Part shown: piece after piece, positions 44,936-55,733 of the stretch | Layout of the letters: each line of letters starts with the position of its first letter | Numbering within the stretch: the first letter of the stretch is position 1 | From: Manis javanica | Taxonomy: Eukaryota > Chordata > Mammalia > Pholidota > Manidae | Assembly (NCBI RefSeq): GCF_040802235.1 | Contig: NC_133172.1 | Location: forward strand, 26,307,738 to 26,371,737 | Direction: 5' to 3' | Length of the DNA stretch: 64,000 bases | The notes under the pieces: model-generated | What the model was told of the DNA's origin: nothing | What the model saw: only the letters and a program-made list of their open reading frames with translations | Databases searched by the model: none | Position numbers and translations under genes: made by a program

Positions 44936-45995
44936 TATAACTTTTTCTTGCCACCTTGGATGAGAAAGGGATTAAGACTGAAGAGATGTTTGGGAACCCT
45001 GTTGGTGGGGGGCGGGGGTGGCAGCAGCCACCTCTAGATAGGTAATCAGACTTCAGAGCCAGAGGCAGAATAATTCTTACTCTGAAATGCAGAAAACAGA
45101 GAAGTGGGGGCCTGAGTCTTCGGGTGAGGCTTGGAAGTCCAGGGACTAGAGGAGAGTCATTATAAACCCAGCACAACCATGGAGGGGAGATTTCAAGCCC
45201 TGGTCCAAATAGAACACCCTTCAACAGGGATGCCTGTGGGCTGTGTGACTACACATTCTGCATCTGGGCAGAGGGGTATTTCCACACAGGAGCATCCATC
45301 AGTAAATCCTCTTCCATTAAGCTGACTGTGAGTAAATTGTCTGGCTCTCATTCTGGTTTCTTGTTCACAAAAAGCAGAAACCATATATCACAGATTTGAA
45401 CAAACAACAGTACAATTTTATCCACAGGACTATTTGGATGTAGAGGGACCCTGAGCATATGTGTGTTGGAAACAACTACTGATCATTTGTGAGGTGATTT
45501 TTAGGACAATTAATTGTACAAATTTTGTTAACTGAACCAAACAAACTGGATCTACTTGCGTGACATACAGCAAAGCCAAACACTGATATCAGGCTGTGTG
45601 AAAGAAAGTGGCCACTTATTGTAGGGCCTGAGGAAGAAAAAAGGTTGGCTAATGCCCAAGGTCTGGAACTCTCCATTGGCTTATAAGCAAGGCTTTTTAA
45701 AGGCAAAATTATGGGAAAGCATTGTGAAGGTGTGTGCTTATTCTTCTGGTTGTCAGTGGTGAAGTGACAGAAGATTATATCAGGAATTTTAGCTATCAGC
45801 ATTCTGGGTACATCCAGTCTGGGATCTATGAGCTTATTGTCAGGAGGTGACCCATCTGGTTCCTGCAAAGCATCTGAGTGATACATGAGTCAAGAGTTTA
45901 TCTGTGGCCTGGAGGAGGAACTAAATCCTGAGTCTGTTTAATTTGCTTTACCTTGGTTTGCAAAGTCCAATTTTCTTTCATCTTAAGTACCCAGT

Positions 45996-46305
45996 TGTGG
46001 GTAAAATTTTAATATTTCCAGAGTATCTTACCTGGCTTTAGTACATCTGCATATCAACAGGTGTTCTTGAGGGGTGGATAGAGGTAGTTCATCTCCATAT
46101 CAATGGATAATTACCTGGGCTACTGAGGCCTTATCTGAACCTGAGAGGTTGGGGGGAGGTCTTGCTTGCTTCTGCTGGAGCAGGAGAGAGACGCTCTGGA
46201 CCACAGTTTGTAAGCAATAAATGAGTTTTGAACTTTATCTCTCCCTTTGACTGATTTCGGTTTTAGAGGTATTTTGCCCTGGGATTTCCTCTCCCTGGAG
46301 TTACA
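45996..46305 (+). mobile_element. 5' LTR, ERVL-like family (copy 2)
   Basis: Begins TGTGGGTAAAATTTTAA and ends GGAGTTACA. It contains TAAGCAATAAATGAG. Unlike the other two copies it is followed by internal sequence: two bases, then TGGTGGTAGTCGGCAGGA at the place where a primer binding site would be. I cannot match that 18-mer to a tRNA with confidence. No 3' LTR is found; the internal part ends near 46940. Confidence 0.72.
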
Positions 46306-46381
46306 TCTGGTGGTAGTCGGCAGGACCTCTGAACCCAAAATCTGTCATAATGGGAGGGCTGCCCCTAGAGATGATGGGGAG

Positions 46382-46900
46382 ATGCCTGAAACCCATCCTG
46401 TGGATGGTGGGGAGGTCCCAGTGGATGCAGCAGCACAGGGTACAGGTTCACCTGTTATTGTCCCCCCATCTGTGGGACTTCCAATTTGGGAACGCCTAGT
46501 GGAGAACTGGTCTAGGGTAAAGTACCTCCTAGAGGGGTGGGGCCTTCCTCAGAACTGGGGAAGAGTGGACACATCAGAAGCTGCAGAATTAGCCCTCTGT
46601 GAGATAGAAGGCTGCTTAGAGGCCCGGAGTGGCCATGTAGTGGCTGGCATAGTAGGGTCTCTTTTCATCAAGATAGTGGAAAATGTTATCCAGGAGAAAG
46701 AGAGGATTATCGAGAGGGTTAGTGAGGAGAGAGAGGCACTTAGGCAGGAGAGAGATGCACTTCAGCATAACTTGGAGGAGCTGGGCAATAACTTATGGGA
46801 TGCCATTAAGGAAGAGAGACAGTTATTGAAAAGACAGGTCACGCTCCTGGAAGATTCCTTAGCAGTGGCAAGGAGGGAGTGGCAGAAAAATATCAAATAA
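46382..46900 (+). CDS. Open gag-like reading frame of the ERVL-like element, 172 codons
   Basis: The frame is open from inside the LTR to 46900; the first ATG after the LTR is at 46382. Seen: an acidic, Pro/Gly-rich N-terminal part, a WERLVENWSRVKYLLEGWGL stretch near residues 40-60, a small hydrophobic patch (VVAGIVGSLFIKIVE), and a strongly charged coiled coil over the last 70 residues. It lies where retroviral gag begins, so a gag N-terminal piece is the simplest reading. I see no zinc knuckle or capsid motif, and I do not recognise the protein. Being open over 172 codons is unusual if the element is as old as its diverged LTRs suggest. Confidence 0.45.
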   Translation: MPETHPVDGGEVPVDAAAQGTGSPVIVPPSVGLPIWERLVENWSRVKYLLEGWGLPQNWGRVDTSEAAELALCEIEGCLEARSGHVVAGIVGSLFIKIVENVIQEKERIIERVSEEREALRQERDALQHNLEELGNNLWDAIKEERQLLKRQVTLLEDSLAVARREWQKNIK

Positions 46901-46949
46901 GTTTGGAGAAAGAGGATAGCCCTATCAACATTGGCAGGAGGGAAAAGCA

Positions 46950-47560
46950 TGTCCATACACTGCTGTGGGAGAGTAAATTCAGTCACTTTGGAGGGGAATT
47001 TGGTAGTATTTTATCCATTAAAATAATGCAAGTCCTATGACCTGGCAATTTCACTTGTAGACATCCATTCTAGAAAAACACTCACTGGTGCCTTGGGTAG
47101 GAAGTATGAACAAGGCATTGTTTATAATAGTGAAAAATTTGAAACAAGTTAAATGTTAATTATTGTGGAATTACTAAATATCTTATATTAGATAAAGAAT
47201 TGCATAAAATTACTGTGAAATGTTATGCCCAAGTTAATAAAAGTAAGTCATTTATGTGTATTGCTGTGGAAAGACTTTTAAGCTACAGTGCTGAAAAAAA
47301 AGTTGTACAACAGGAATGTACATGTACAACAAAAAAATGAAAGTATAACATGAAATGACATATCAAACAAAACAAAGAAGAAATGAAATAACATATTTGT
47401 GTAAATGTATAGAAAAAGTATGGATAGTATATACAGCACATTGATAACAGTAGTTATTTCTGAAATGGAGAGAAGGGTGGGTGCCGAAAGGGTACCTTAA
47501 CTGAATGTTTACTATTTTTTAAAAGTGAAGGTTTTAAGGATGTAAATGGCCATGAATTAC
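46950..47560 (+). mobile_element. Old L1M fragment, ORF2 end and 3' UTR
   Basis: Sense L1 C-terminal region: ACACTGCTGTGGGAGAGTAA, ATGACCTGGCAATTTCACTT, and AATAGTGAAAAATTTGAAAC correspond to the conserved end of ORF2 (..lligg..p..iyp..klek.. region), followed by an A-rich 3' part. Confidence 0.7.
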
Positions 47561-47737
47561 AGTTTCCTTGAAAAACAAGTGAACTCCCACTCAGTTAAGC
47601 TGTTCTTTTATTCTGTGAAGCTTGTAAGGACTATGTCATTACCTCTTGAGAAATGAAATCCTCATGTGAACTCAGTGGAGCCTATCTCACTTTTCCCCTT
47701 CCCTGATCCTTCCTACATTTAATTTGGTTCTAGGGCC

Positions 47738-48228
47738 TGTTAGGGTGCAGGCTTCCGAGGCTTCCCCAAAGAACAAAATACACAGGCATAGAGATGTAAA
47801 TTCAAGCAAAGTCTTTATTCAGCCAACTAGTTGGGGTCCAAGTCAGCCCGATGCAGTGGGTCTCAACAAGGACCCCGAGCACTCAGAGCCAAGGGTTTAT
47901 ATAGCAATTTCAAAGCACTTAACTCATAGCAATTTTCTATAACTATACATTATTCTTGCAAGACATATATCCTGGGGTTAAGCAAGGGCAGGGTAAGACT
48001 ACTCCTCAATGGTTAGGGAGGTTCTGCACGATAAGCTTGGTATGTAAGATTTACTGACCAAGGTTAGCTGACCAAGGGTCACAGCTGCCCACCACCCGGT
48101 GCTCATGATTAACTTGTTTTTCAAGGCCTTACCCAGTTCCAGTTTTTCTTTCTAAGTCACATACTCAGAAAATGGCTTCTAGGCCTTTAAGATGGCTATG
48201 CTTATGCTAACCTATTTCTATTCTTACA
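47738..48228 (-). repeat. 3' LTR of the provirus
   Basis: 491 bp. Minus strand: TATA box CTATATAAACC (plus 47897-47903) and AATAAA (plus 47814-47819). I found no difference from the 5' LTR when reading both copies base by base. Confidence 0.93.
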
Positions 48229-48244
48229 TTCCCCTCTTCTTCTT
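48229..48244 (-). promoter_or_regulatory. Polypurine tract
   Basis: On the minus strand AAGAAGAAGAGGGGAA lies directly against the TG of the 3' LTR, the place and composition of a plus-strand primer. Confidence 0.9.
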
Positions 48245-48265
48245 GTATCTATTTCAATCATGAAA

Positions 48266-48353
48266 TTAGGGGTCATCTGTTTGGTTAACACTCTGATAGT
48301 TCTGTCTCAACACTATGATTTGCACGGTGCTAATGCGTTCTTTGATAAAGGTA
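48266..48353 (-). pseudogene. env-like: Envelope cytoplasmic-tail remnant
   Basis: A minus-strand run of about 28 codons ends in TAA at 48268-48266, just upstream of the polypurine tract. It contains FIKERISTVQ and VLRQNYQ, the pattern of the gammaretroviral p15E tail and R peptide. Similarity fades upstream of about 48353, where stops occur, so the ectodomain and membrane span are gone or unrecognisable. It supports the gammaretroviral origin and the original env position. Confidence 0.8.
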
Positions 48354-51300
48354 ACACATGGAGTGACTCCGGTTTGGCGGGCCTACTACTTGTTAGAATA
48401 AGCTGGGGTGGTGCTGATTACTTCTGTCTTGTTGTAGAGGGAGGTGTAAGTTTTAGGAACTCTCTCAATGCAGGTTCTTTGCCTACTTGCAGAGGATAAA
48501 GTGAGTCTCGGTCTTTGTCTTCTACAGATAGGGACTCTAGCTGCTGCTAGGGAAAAGGGGCGATGACCGCTCTGGCTGCTTCGTGCTGAGAAGGGGGTGC
48601 AGTAAAGGGTGCAGCTAGGTCTCTATTACTGGTCAGTTGAGAGGGCTTCAGAAGGCTGGCGCTTCTATTACTATTTGCAGTTTTGTGGCTTCTAGGCAAG
48701 ATAAAACAAATTGTGTTATTAGGTTATGTAGCAACATCTGGAGTTGGATTTTCTATTCTGGAGGCTGCAGTTATTGAAACAATACTTTTCTCTAAAATCA
48801 CCCTCATTTTTATTAGAAATAACCAGGTTAAGAAAATAATTAACAGCTGGCTTGATCATTTGCACAAGTGCAGCAAGAAGAGCAATTGATTACACAGGCT
48901 CTTTTAAATATGCTTTGCTGGAACTTTTTATAAGGAATTTCAGATTGAACTTTTAAAGGCCTCTTGAGGCCAGACAGCCAAGCTAGACTTGCCATCAGGC
49001 TTTGCCTGCAGTACCTGTAGATTTGGATGAATTCTTCTCTTCTCGAGGTCTCTGAACCTGCCAGGAAGTGACCTTCTTTACTCACCTGGTAAGGCTGCTG
49101 GGAACTCTGTAAGCAAGGTACTAGGCCAGTTCTTCCAAAGGGCTTTGTTGGCTTTATAAAGTCAATCTTAGTTCCTTAAAGTTGTTCACATCTGAGTCCA
49201 TGCACATGTCTCTCAGGTATGACATTCCAGTCAAAGCCCTGGCAGTATAACCAGTGTTCTTAAGTAGTCTTCTCACAAGGAAAGCAGATTCTTATTGAAC
49301 TCATGCAAATAAACATACTGCCATGGAATACAAAAACAGTCACTGAAAGTTTTTAAACTCTGGAGGGATCAGGTAGAGAGAAGGAAGTTTCAATTCTGCT
49401 CATAAAGATAGTCATTTACTAAACTGTTGTCAGTTTAAGAGAACAAGGTTAAAACACTTTATCAGCAACATTTGAAACAAAAAGACACAAAATCATTTTC
49501 TTTAGTTTATGTAATCTTATGTAACTAATACCTGTTCTGCTGAAATCTAGTTCTTTACCAGTTTAGGGATAATACTATAAATGACAAAAGACTTACAAAT
49601 GACAATGGTTAAAGATCTGATGAGAGCTTACTGTAAGACAGTTGACATAAGGAAATTCTGTTATTTCTGTAATACAAAACATTTAGTAACAAAGTTTAGC
49701 ATCATTCTCTTTGACAGTGCTTTCCTGGTAAATAAATAAATATATATCAGATAAATAAGCCAAATTAGTCAAATACTTTCTCTAATGAGAAAAAAATTCT
49801 TCTGACATGTTCCAGGGGCCCTCTGGAAAATATCAGAGTTAACTAGAGGTAAAAGCACTTTTTTTTTGAACTTAGCATAAGTGTCCAAGACTAGATACAA
49901 AAAAAGCAGAGAAAGTGCTTAAGTCTACAGGTCTTCTCTGAAAGCTTCAAGAATGTTTTACTCTTTAATAGTAGATATAAGCTGCTATGCAAATTCTATT
50001 AAAAGCTCTAAGATCATTTGCATTAAAAAATATGAAGAGTCCTCTGAAGGACTACTACTAGTAAGATGGCAAACTTCCGGCTTCTCTTCGGGGTCCTTGG
50101 TTTCCGCCGGCGCCACCTGAAGCCCAATCACCTCTCGCTCCCCTCCCAATCCCAGCACCTAGCCAACAGCCACCAGCTCCGTAGAAGTGACACCTCAATC
50201 AATTCATGCCCCTTCCTATATAACCTAGCACTTTTCCCTAATAAAGCGGAACTCTCCGGTTAATTGCTGCTATGTGTCGCTCCTTTCCTTTCATCCCCCA
50301 ATTTTTTTTTTTTTTTTAAAACATACAGCATATAAATTAAACAAGAAGACCTGGTGGTTGTCAAAAAAAATCTATTACAACCTTTCTCAAAAGTGGTCAC
50401 ACGTTTGTCCATTTAAACTTTTACAGTGAAACTTGTTTTTCTGGGAGAAACATAATCTTGTCTAGATTCTAGTTTAATTTTTAAGAATAAATTTTGGTTT
50501 GTTAACTAAGTGCATTTAATCAGCTGAAAAAAGCTTTGTTACCATTCTGCTTAGGTGGATAAATTAAGAAAACAAATAATCAGTAACAACTTTAATCATT
50601 TGTTGGTTAGAGATTTTTCCACTTATAAAAATATATGGAATAATTCAATTTCTCAGGCCATGCAATCGTTTTCAATAACAAAATATTTCAAAGGCAAATA
50701 AAGCTTATACAGTTGTTAACAAACTTTAGCTTTTCGTCTTTTTAATATTACGATTTCATTTTTTTTTTTTTTTTTAATATTCTGGCAACTCACTGAGACT
50801 TTAAGCATGAGAAACTGCTTTGATCTTTCAACATTAAGAGCAGACTAACAGTTAAAGAAAACTGTTTAACTAGAAACAAGATTCTAATTTTGCTGTGCAC
50901 TTGATGTCAAGACTCACTTGCTTTAATTTCACTAGGCACGACTATATCTGTAAGAATATAGTAATTTATTCTTCATTTGCCCTATGGTCCCAAGCACATA
51001 AGCCGGTGAGAATTAGCCTGGGCTTGCCTGCGGCTTGACTGGGTTTATCTCACTTAATCTCTAAACATCCTGACCCTCCCCCCCAAAGCAACATGCTGAG
51101 CGGGTCTTCTACAACAAAAGGCACCACGCTGTTTTCTCTCTTTAAACAAATAGCTGTACTTTAGAACAAAGTTACTTTCTTTATCACAAAACACATTCTT
51201 TAGCATGCAGAAGACTTTTCATTCTTTATACTTTTTCTTATTAAAACATACATTTTTTAGCATAGAGAAATGTTTTATTACTTTAAATAGTTTTAATTAA

Positions 51301-51888
51301 AACTTAAAACCATTAGAAACTTTAATTTCCAGTGAACACCGAGAAGCAGGCCATTGTAAACTGTTAAACTAACATTCTTTAGATTGACAAATTTATGAAC
51401 ACATTTTATAATTTCTGTAACCATGAGCTTTACAGCACAATCTCTCATAGAGTATATCTTCTTAACTTAGCAAAACTTTAAGGTTTTAGGTTTCTACAAA
51501 GATTCTCAGGCAGTAGGTAGGTATACACACTGTAACACACAATTAAAAAGAGGTTCACTTGCTTCAGTCATTTAGTTCACTCATTCGTAACAACTATTCT
51601 AGTTTACTTACAAGACCTTTACTGAATATTAGACAAAGCCAAGCCTTTAAGCATTTTATTTTTAAAAGATTTAGCAGATAACATGACTTAAATGACCTCA
51701 GGTAAATTTAGGCAGCTGATAACTACAAGGACATGCCCGCCTCAGGCAAACTCAAATTAGCATTAATGCTTAACACTTTTTATCAGGTTTTCTGGAAGTT
51801 TTAGAATACCCAATTTTCACAAGCGCTTGTCTTTAAATCAATTTCATTAATACCATCCGGAGGTAGAAAGATATATTCATTTACAAAC
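48354..51888. other. AT-rich interior of the provirus, no retroviral genes
   Basis: About 3.5 kb between the gag start and the env tail. No protease, RT, RNase H, integrase or Env SU motif is visible in any frame; frames are short (the longest on the minus strand is 81 codons at 49085-48840, with a Cys-rich end and no assignment). Two T-runs (50299-50316, 50759-50775) and a nested LTR-like piece (50045-50293) are present. It may be a captured or repeatedly decayed sequence carried along as packaging payload. Confidence 0.7.
50045..50293 (+). mobile_element. Nested LTR-like segment, opposite direction
   Basis: GC-richer than its surroundings. Plus strand: TGAAGG.. start, CCTATATAACC (TATA), CCCTAATAAAGCGGAA (poly(A) signal), and an end ..TTTCCTTTCA. 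Flanks TCCTC and TCCCC could be a 5-bp duplication with one mismatch. It looks like a different ERV LTR, partial or solo, within the provirus. The alternative is that it is part of the ancestral payload. Confidence 0.55.
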
Positions 51889-51915
51889 TTAGGGGGTCGT
51901 CTGAGTCTGTCTCAT
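51888..51915 (-). pseudogene. gag-like: gag start remnant
   Basis: Minus-strand ATG at 51915 in a good context (CACC before it) followed by eight codons that resemble the conserved gammaretroviral Gag N-terminus (..QTxTTP), then TAA. The Gly needed for myristoylation after Met is Arg, and the frame is lost at the C-run, so no matrix protein can be made. Similarity ends within a few codons. It fixes the former position of gag about 825 bp after the primer site. Confidence 0.8.
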
Positions 51916-52740
51916 GGTGAGAAAGAAGGAAAAAGAATATGAGGGAGACAAAGGCGAAGGATGAAGATGCCACTTCAAACAAAATGACTGTTGTATGTGC
52001 TTGTGAACGAGTGCCTGTCGTTGCACAGTTTTTCTTCCACGGGGGACGCGAATTTATCTGGGATTCGCGGCTGTGACCCCCTTATCCTGTCACGGGAGTC
52101 TTCTAGCGGCGGGCGCCCTAATGGCTCTTAATTGCCCGACCCGTGCCCGCGGGGAATGATGTAGTGGCAGAAAGGAGGAACGGAGAGAGCAGGAGAACCT
52201 TAGAACAAGGAAACTTAAAATGAGAAGCGCAAAAAAATATAAACTGAAACCAAAACACAGTAAAACAGTCAATGATAACACCAAGCACACACACACCACA
52301 TCTGATCGCACTCGTTCGGACCGGTCCTTCTCTCACTCTGGTGCGCACCACACTCACCACTTTCAGGGTCTTCAAAAACTCTCGTAATTCTCCTGAAGGG
52401 CGTCCACTCGGACTGCCGCAGGGTGACGAGCTCGATCTTTTCCTCCTCGGGCGCCAGTTTTCTGCCGATCGGATTTGCCTTCCTAAGGCCGAGTCACTCG
52501 GACCCTAGGGCCAGGATTGGTTACCTGGGCTTCACCCAGGGTCGCTAACCTGGGGGCCGGGACTACCAGCCCGGACTTCCTCACTCGGGACCACTAACCC
52601 GAGACCATACACGGGATGGCGACTCCCGCTTTATAATGGATTTATGCAGACACGAGGGGGCGACCCTCGAATTACACTGCCCCGTCCGGACAATTAGACC
52701 TTGCCTCCAGCTGTCCTTTGTTCTCAGGGAAGCTGCTCGT
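51916..52740 (-). promoter_or_regulatory. Proviral 5' leader (packaging region expected)
   Basis: A GC- and CpG-rich leader between the primer site and the gag start, contrasting with the AT-rich interior. Packaging and dimerisation signals lie here in gammaretroviruses; I see several short inverted repeats (for example GGGCTGGTAGTCCCGG and CCCGGCC nearby) but cannot fold it. A splice-donor-like AAAGTGGTGAGT occurs on the minus strand near 52350. Its preservation while the genes are lost fits a helper-dependent element. Confidence 0.65.
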
Positions 52741-52758
52741 ATCCCGGACGAGCCCCCA
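52741..52758 (-). promoter_or_regulatory. Primer binding site, tRNA-Pro type
   Basis: On the minus strand TGGGGGCTCGTCCGGGAT follows the 5' LTR after a two-base TT. This is the 18-mer complementary to the tRNA-Pro 3' end used by murine leukaemia-type viruses, complete with no mismatch I can see. Confidence 0.95.
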
Positions 52759-52760
52759 AA

Positions 52761-53251
52761 TGTTAGGGTGCAGGCTTCCGAGGCTTCCCCAAAGAACAAA
52801 ATACACAGGCATAGAGATGTAAATTCAAGCAAAGTCTTTATTCAGCCAACTAGTTGGGGTCCAAGTCAGCCCGATGCAGTGGGTCTCAACAAGGACCCCG
52901 AGCACTCAGAGCCAAGGGTTTATATAGCAATTTCAAAGCACTTAACTCATAGCAATTTTCTATAACTATACATTATTCTTGCAAGACATATATCCTGGGG
53001 TTAAGCAAGGGCAGGGTAAGACTACTCCTCAATGGTTAGGGAGGTTCTGCACGATAAGCTTGGTATGTAAGATTTACTGACCAAGGTTAGCTGACCAAGG
53101 GTCACAGCTGCCCACCACCCGGTGCTCATGATTAACTTGTTTTTCAAGGCCTTACCCAGTTCCAGTTTTTCTTTCTAAGTCACATACTCAGAAAATGGCT
53201 TCTAGGCCTTTAAGATGGCTATGCTTATGCTAACCTATTTCTATTCTTACA
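52761..53251 (-). repeat. 5' LTR of the provirus
   Basis: 491 bp, the same as 47738-48228. Minus strand: TATA at plus 52920-52926 and AATAAA at plus 52837-52842, 22 or so bases before the R/U5 region. Confidence 0.93.
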
Positions 53252-53639
53252 GGGCCATCAAATCATACTTAAGAGGATCCGGAACAATCTTGTAATTGTC
53301 TTGATTTTAGCAAAAAGTCAAGTGTGATTCAGCAGGAGATGGTACTTGACTTTTCCAGAGCGCTATTCACAGGGTTCTTGTTGCACACCTTGTGTTCTGA
53401 GAAGGATGGGTAGGAAGCCATGACACATCATGCACCTCAGGCCAAGTTGTGCCATGAGGGAGTTGAGATACTCTTTGCAGTCTGGTGGACTTCTGGAAAC
53501 CAAAGTTGGGCTCATGACAGGGTCACCAGGAGAGGATCTTGCTAATTCTTGTCTTTCCCCTGGGCGATCAACTTTTCTTCCCTCCACCTTAAAATGCTCT
53601 CCCAGTTCTTTCTGCTTAGCTACTCAACTTCTGAGTCTC

Positions 53640-53800
53640 TGTTCAGTGTACTCTTTCATTGGTTTGAAAAATATTTAAGTTTCTTGAGAGAAGAGAATCT
53701 TGTCTGTTTTGGTCACTGAAGTATTTTAAACACTGATGGTGCCCAGGAAAGTCAAGGCTCAGCAAGCATTTGCTAAATGAGTGAATGAAATATTTATCAA
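53640..53800 (+). mobile_element. L2 3' end fragment
   Basis: GTTTCTTGAGAGAAGAGAAT, GATGGTGCCCAGGAAAGTCA, then GCAAGCATTTGCTAAATGAG: the L2 end pattern. An antisense L2 piece follows up to about 54050. Confidence 0.6.
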
Positions 53801-55733
53801 GTTCCTGCTGTGCATTTGGGCTGTGCAATGGGGATAGGGTGGTGATCATTCTCTGTCCCCAGGGGCTCAGTGCCACATGAGAATAGGATGATGGGAAACC
53901 TGCTTCATTGAGGACAGAAATGGCTTCCCTAAGGAAGTGGCATTTAAAATGAAAATTGAAGGATAATTAGAGTTAACCAAAAGACAAGCTAGGAAGAGAA
54001 TTCCTAGCAGGAAGAAAAGCAAGTGTAAGGGCTCTGAGGTAAGCATAATAAATAATAGAACAGAAATAAACTCAGTGATGAGAAGAGGGGTTAGATGGCA
54101 AGAGATTAAGGTGGACAGGGAAGGGTTATGCAGCTAATGTAAGTCTTGAATTTTGAGTTTCCATAATGTATAATAAAAGGCCTGGTATGTGCTTGTGATA
54201 TAGTAGACCCCAAATGAGATTTATTGTCATTTAATTTTACCACTTTTGGAAGAACTCCTCTTTCACCTAATTTACTTAGACTCACAGCGATGTCCAATTT
54301 TCAGTGTCATTGCAGTCTCAATCACATCATTACTTATTTTTACATCCAGCAGATTTTTCTTTAGTAGCCCTCACACTCTGTTACTCCATGTGATTTTGGT
54401 GGTTCTGTCAATGAGGTAGCTCTCTTTGCCCTTTTTGGGGTGGATACAGCATTCACTAATCAATCAGTGTCCCATAGTCCTGCTTAGTGACTTATTTGGG
54501 GAGAAAGGGCAAGTGATCCTGAGAGAAAAAAATTAGAATTTGCTTGGGGGACTGACATAGATGTGAAGAAAGAAAGGTTCTTTCCTCTTCTCTAGTATTA
54601 CAACATTCCAGAAGTGCAGATCCCAGCTAGGATCTGCCAGTGTTTCTCTTTTCTTCTCCTTCTTTTTCTTGGCCCTGCTTTCTTCTCTGAGAGCTTCATG
54701 CTTAGAAAGTTTATCTCCATGGGGCAGAAGTGTCTTGGTGATAGTGTTTGCATCTCTGATGGAGCAATACCTAAGCATGAAGCAAGAAGTGGATGTATAG
54801 GAATATTCATTGCTTGAATTCATTTTGTGTATGTTGGTCCTATCTCTTTAGATAGTTTGTACCTAATAGACAAATCCCAAAATATGTACAAAAATATGTA
54901 CATTTTTTCCTTCCAGTTGCAGTGTCTGGTATACACATGCTTTCCTACAGTGTACATAAGGATGCAGCAGGTACTCAGTAAGTGCCCATATGGTGATTAA
55001 CACAGAAACCTAGGTTGCTGAGTTTGGTAACAGTATACTGGATCATTTCTCTCCTGAATTAATTGGTGGGTTGTGAGCATTTCAAAATATAGGCTCATGT
55101 TTCAACTTCAAAGAGATGCCATGAGCTGAAAAATTGCTCCTTAGATTGAATGATTTGTTTGAAATGCCATTTTTCCCACTCACCAGATAAGAAGGTGAAA
55201 GTAAAGAAAACACAGGGATGGAATAGAATTTTGGAAGAAAACAGAATATGGGACCCCATTTTGGCATCATGCTACTACTTGTAGGTGATATCATATTTAC
55301 TATTCTTCCTGTATTGGAGACAAATTTGTATTTTGGTCTCTCTAATATATTGGAGAAAATGCGATTTGGGGACAGGAGGAATTGATCACCATGTTACTGT
55401 CCAGCGACATGCTCTGTGGCATTCTGGGACGTGCTGTGGGATTCTCTCCCCTTGCTTTGGCCTGGCTGTAGCTCTGCCACATTACTGGCTTTTGGCCCTC
55501 AGCATTTTCTTTATTAGAAAATCCTAGGGGAAAAGGTTGATATGTTTGCTTATAGCCTCCTTGATTACTGATGTTGACTAGATTTTTTTCATCATTGTGT
55601 ATGAAATCCAATTGTTAGGATAAATCTAAGCAGACAGTGTTCCCATGTCCTGGAGAGACACTGAATGCCATCATCTGGGAGGTGGAGGGGAAGTGGATTT
55701 TAATTATTACCCTCACTAGCCCTCTTCTTATAG

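Larger units (their letters stand above)
39276..45995. other. Unique DNA with old repeats, no gene seen
   Basis: Contains small MER5-like (39300-39335, 43625-43700), L2 (39830-39940; antisense 41984-42110 and 42555-42860) and MIR (43095-43260) pieces, an unnamed old repeat at 42120-42490, and a GA-rich stretch (44845-44935). Frames such as 39368-39880 and 44637-45224 are low-complexity or lack any domain. Confidence 0.5.
47733..53256 (-). mobile_element. Non-autonomous gammaretrovirus-like provirus, young
   Basis: Read on the minus strand: 5' LTR (53251-52761), tRNA-Pro primer site, GC-rich leader, broken gag start (51915), about 3.5 kb of AT-rich DNA without pol, an env tail ending at 48266, a polypurine tract and a 3' LTR (48228-47738). 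The proviral body is 5514 bp. The LTRs look identical over 491 bp and begin and end TG..CA in plus reading. Target duplication GGGCC lies at 47733-47737 and 53252-53256. Classification as gamma-like rests on the primer site, the gag start and the env tail. The lack of pol implies movement by proteins from another element, as for VL30 of mouse. Confidence 0.93.

Noticed and set aside
44732..45224. Overlapping frames on both strands near 44.7-45.2 kb
   Set aside because: Created by the GA-rich tract and by low-complexity Ser/Leu/Pro composition; no domain and no splice structure.
48840..49085. Minus-strand 81-codon frame with a Cys-rich end in the provirus as an env ectodomain
   Set aside because: The spacing of Cys and the lack of a following membrane span do not fit; the true env tail is recognisable later, at 48266-48353.
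51900..52760. CpG-rich block as a host gene promoter/CpG island
   Set aside because: It is fully explained as the proviral leader, lying between the primer site and the gag start.
47733..53256. Reading the provirus as an autonomous retrovirus
   Set aside because: No pol motif is visible, gag stops at codon 9 and only an env tail remains.
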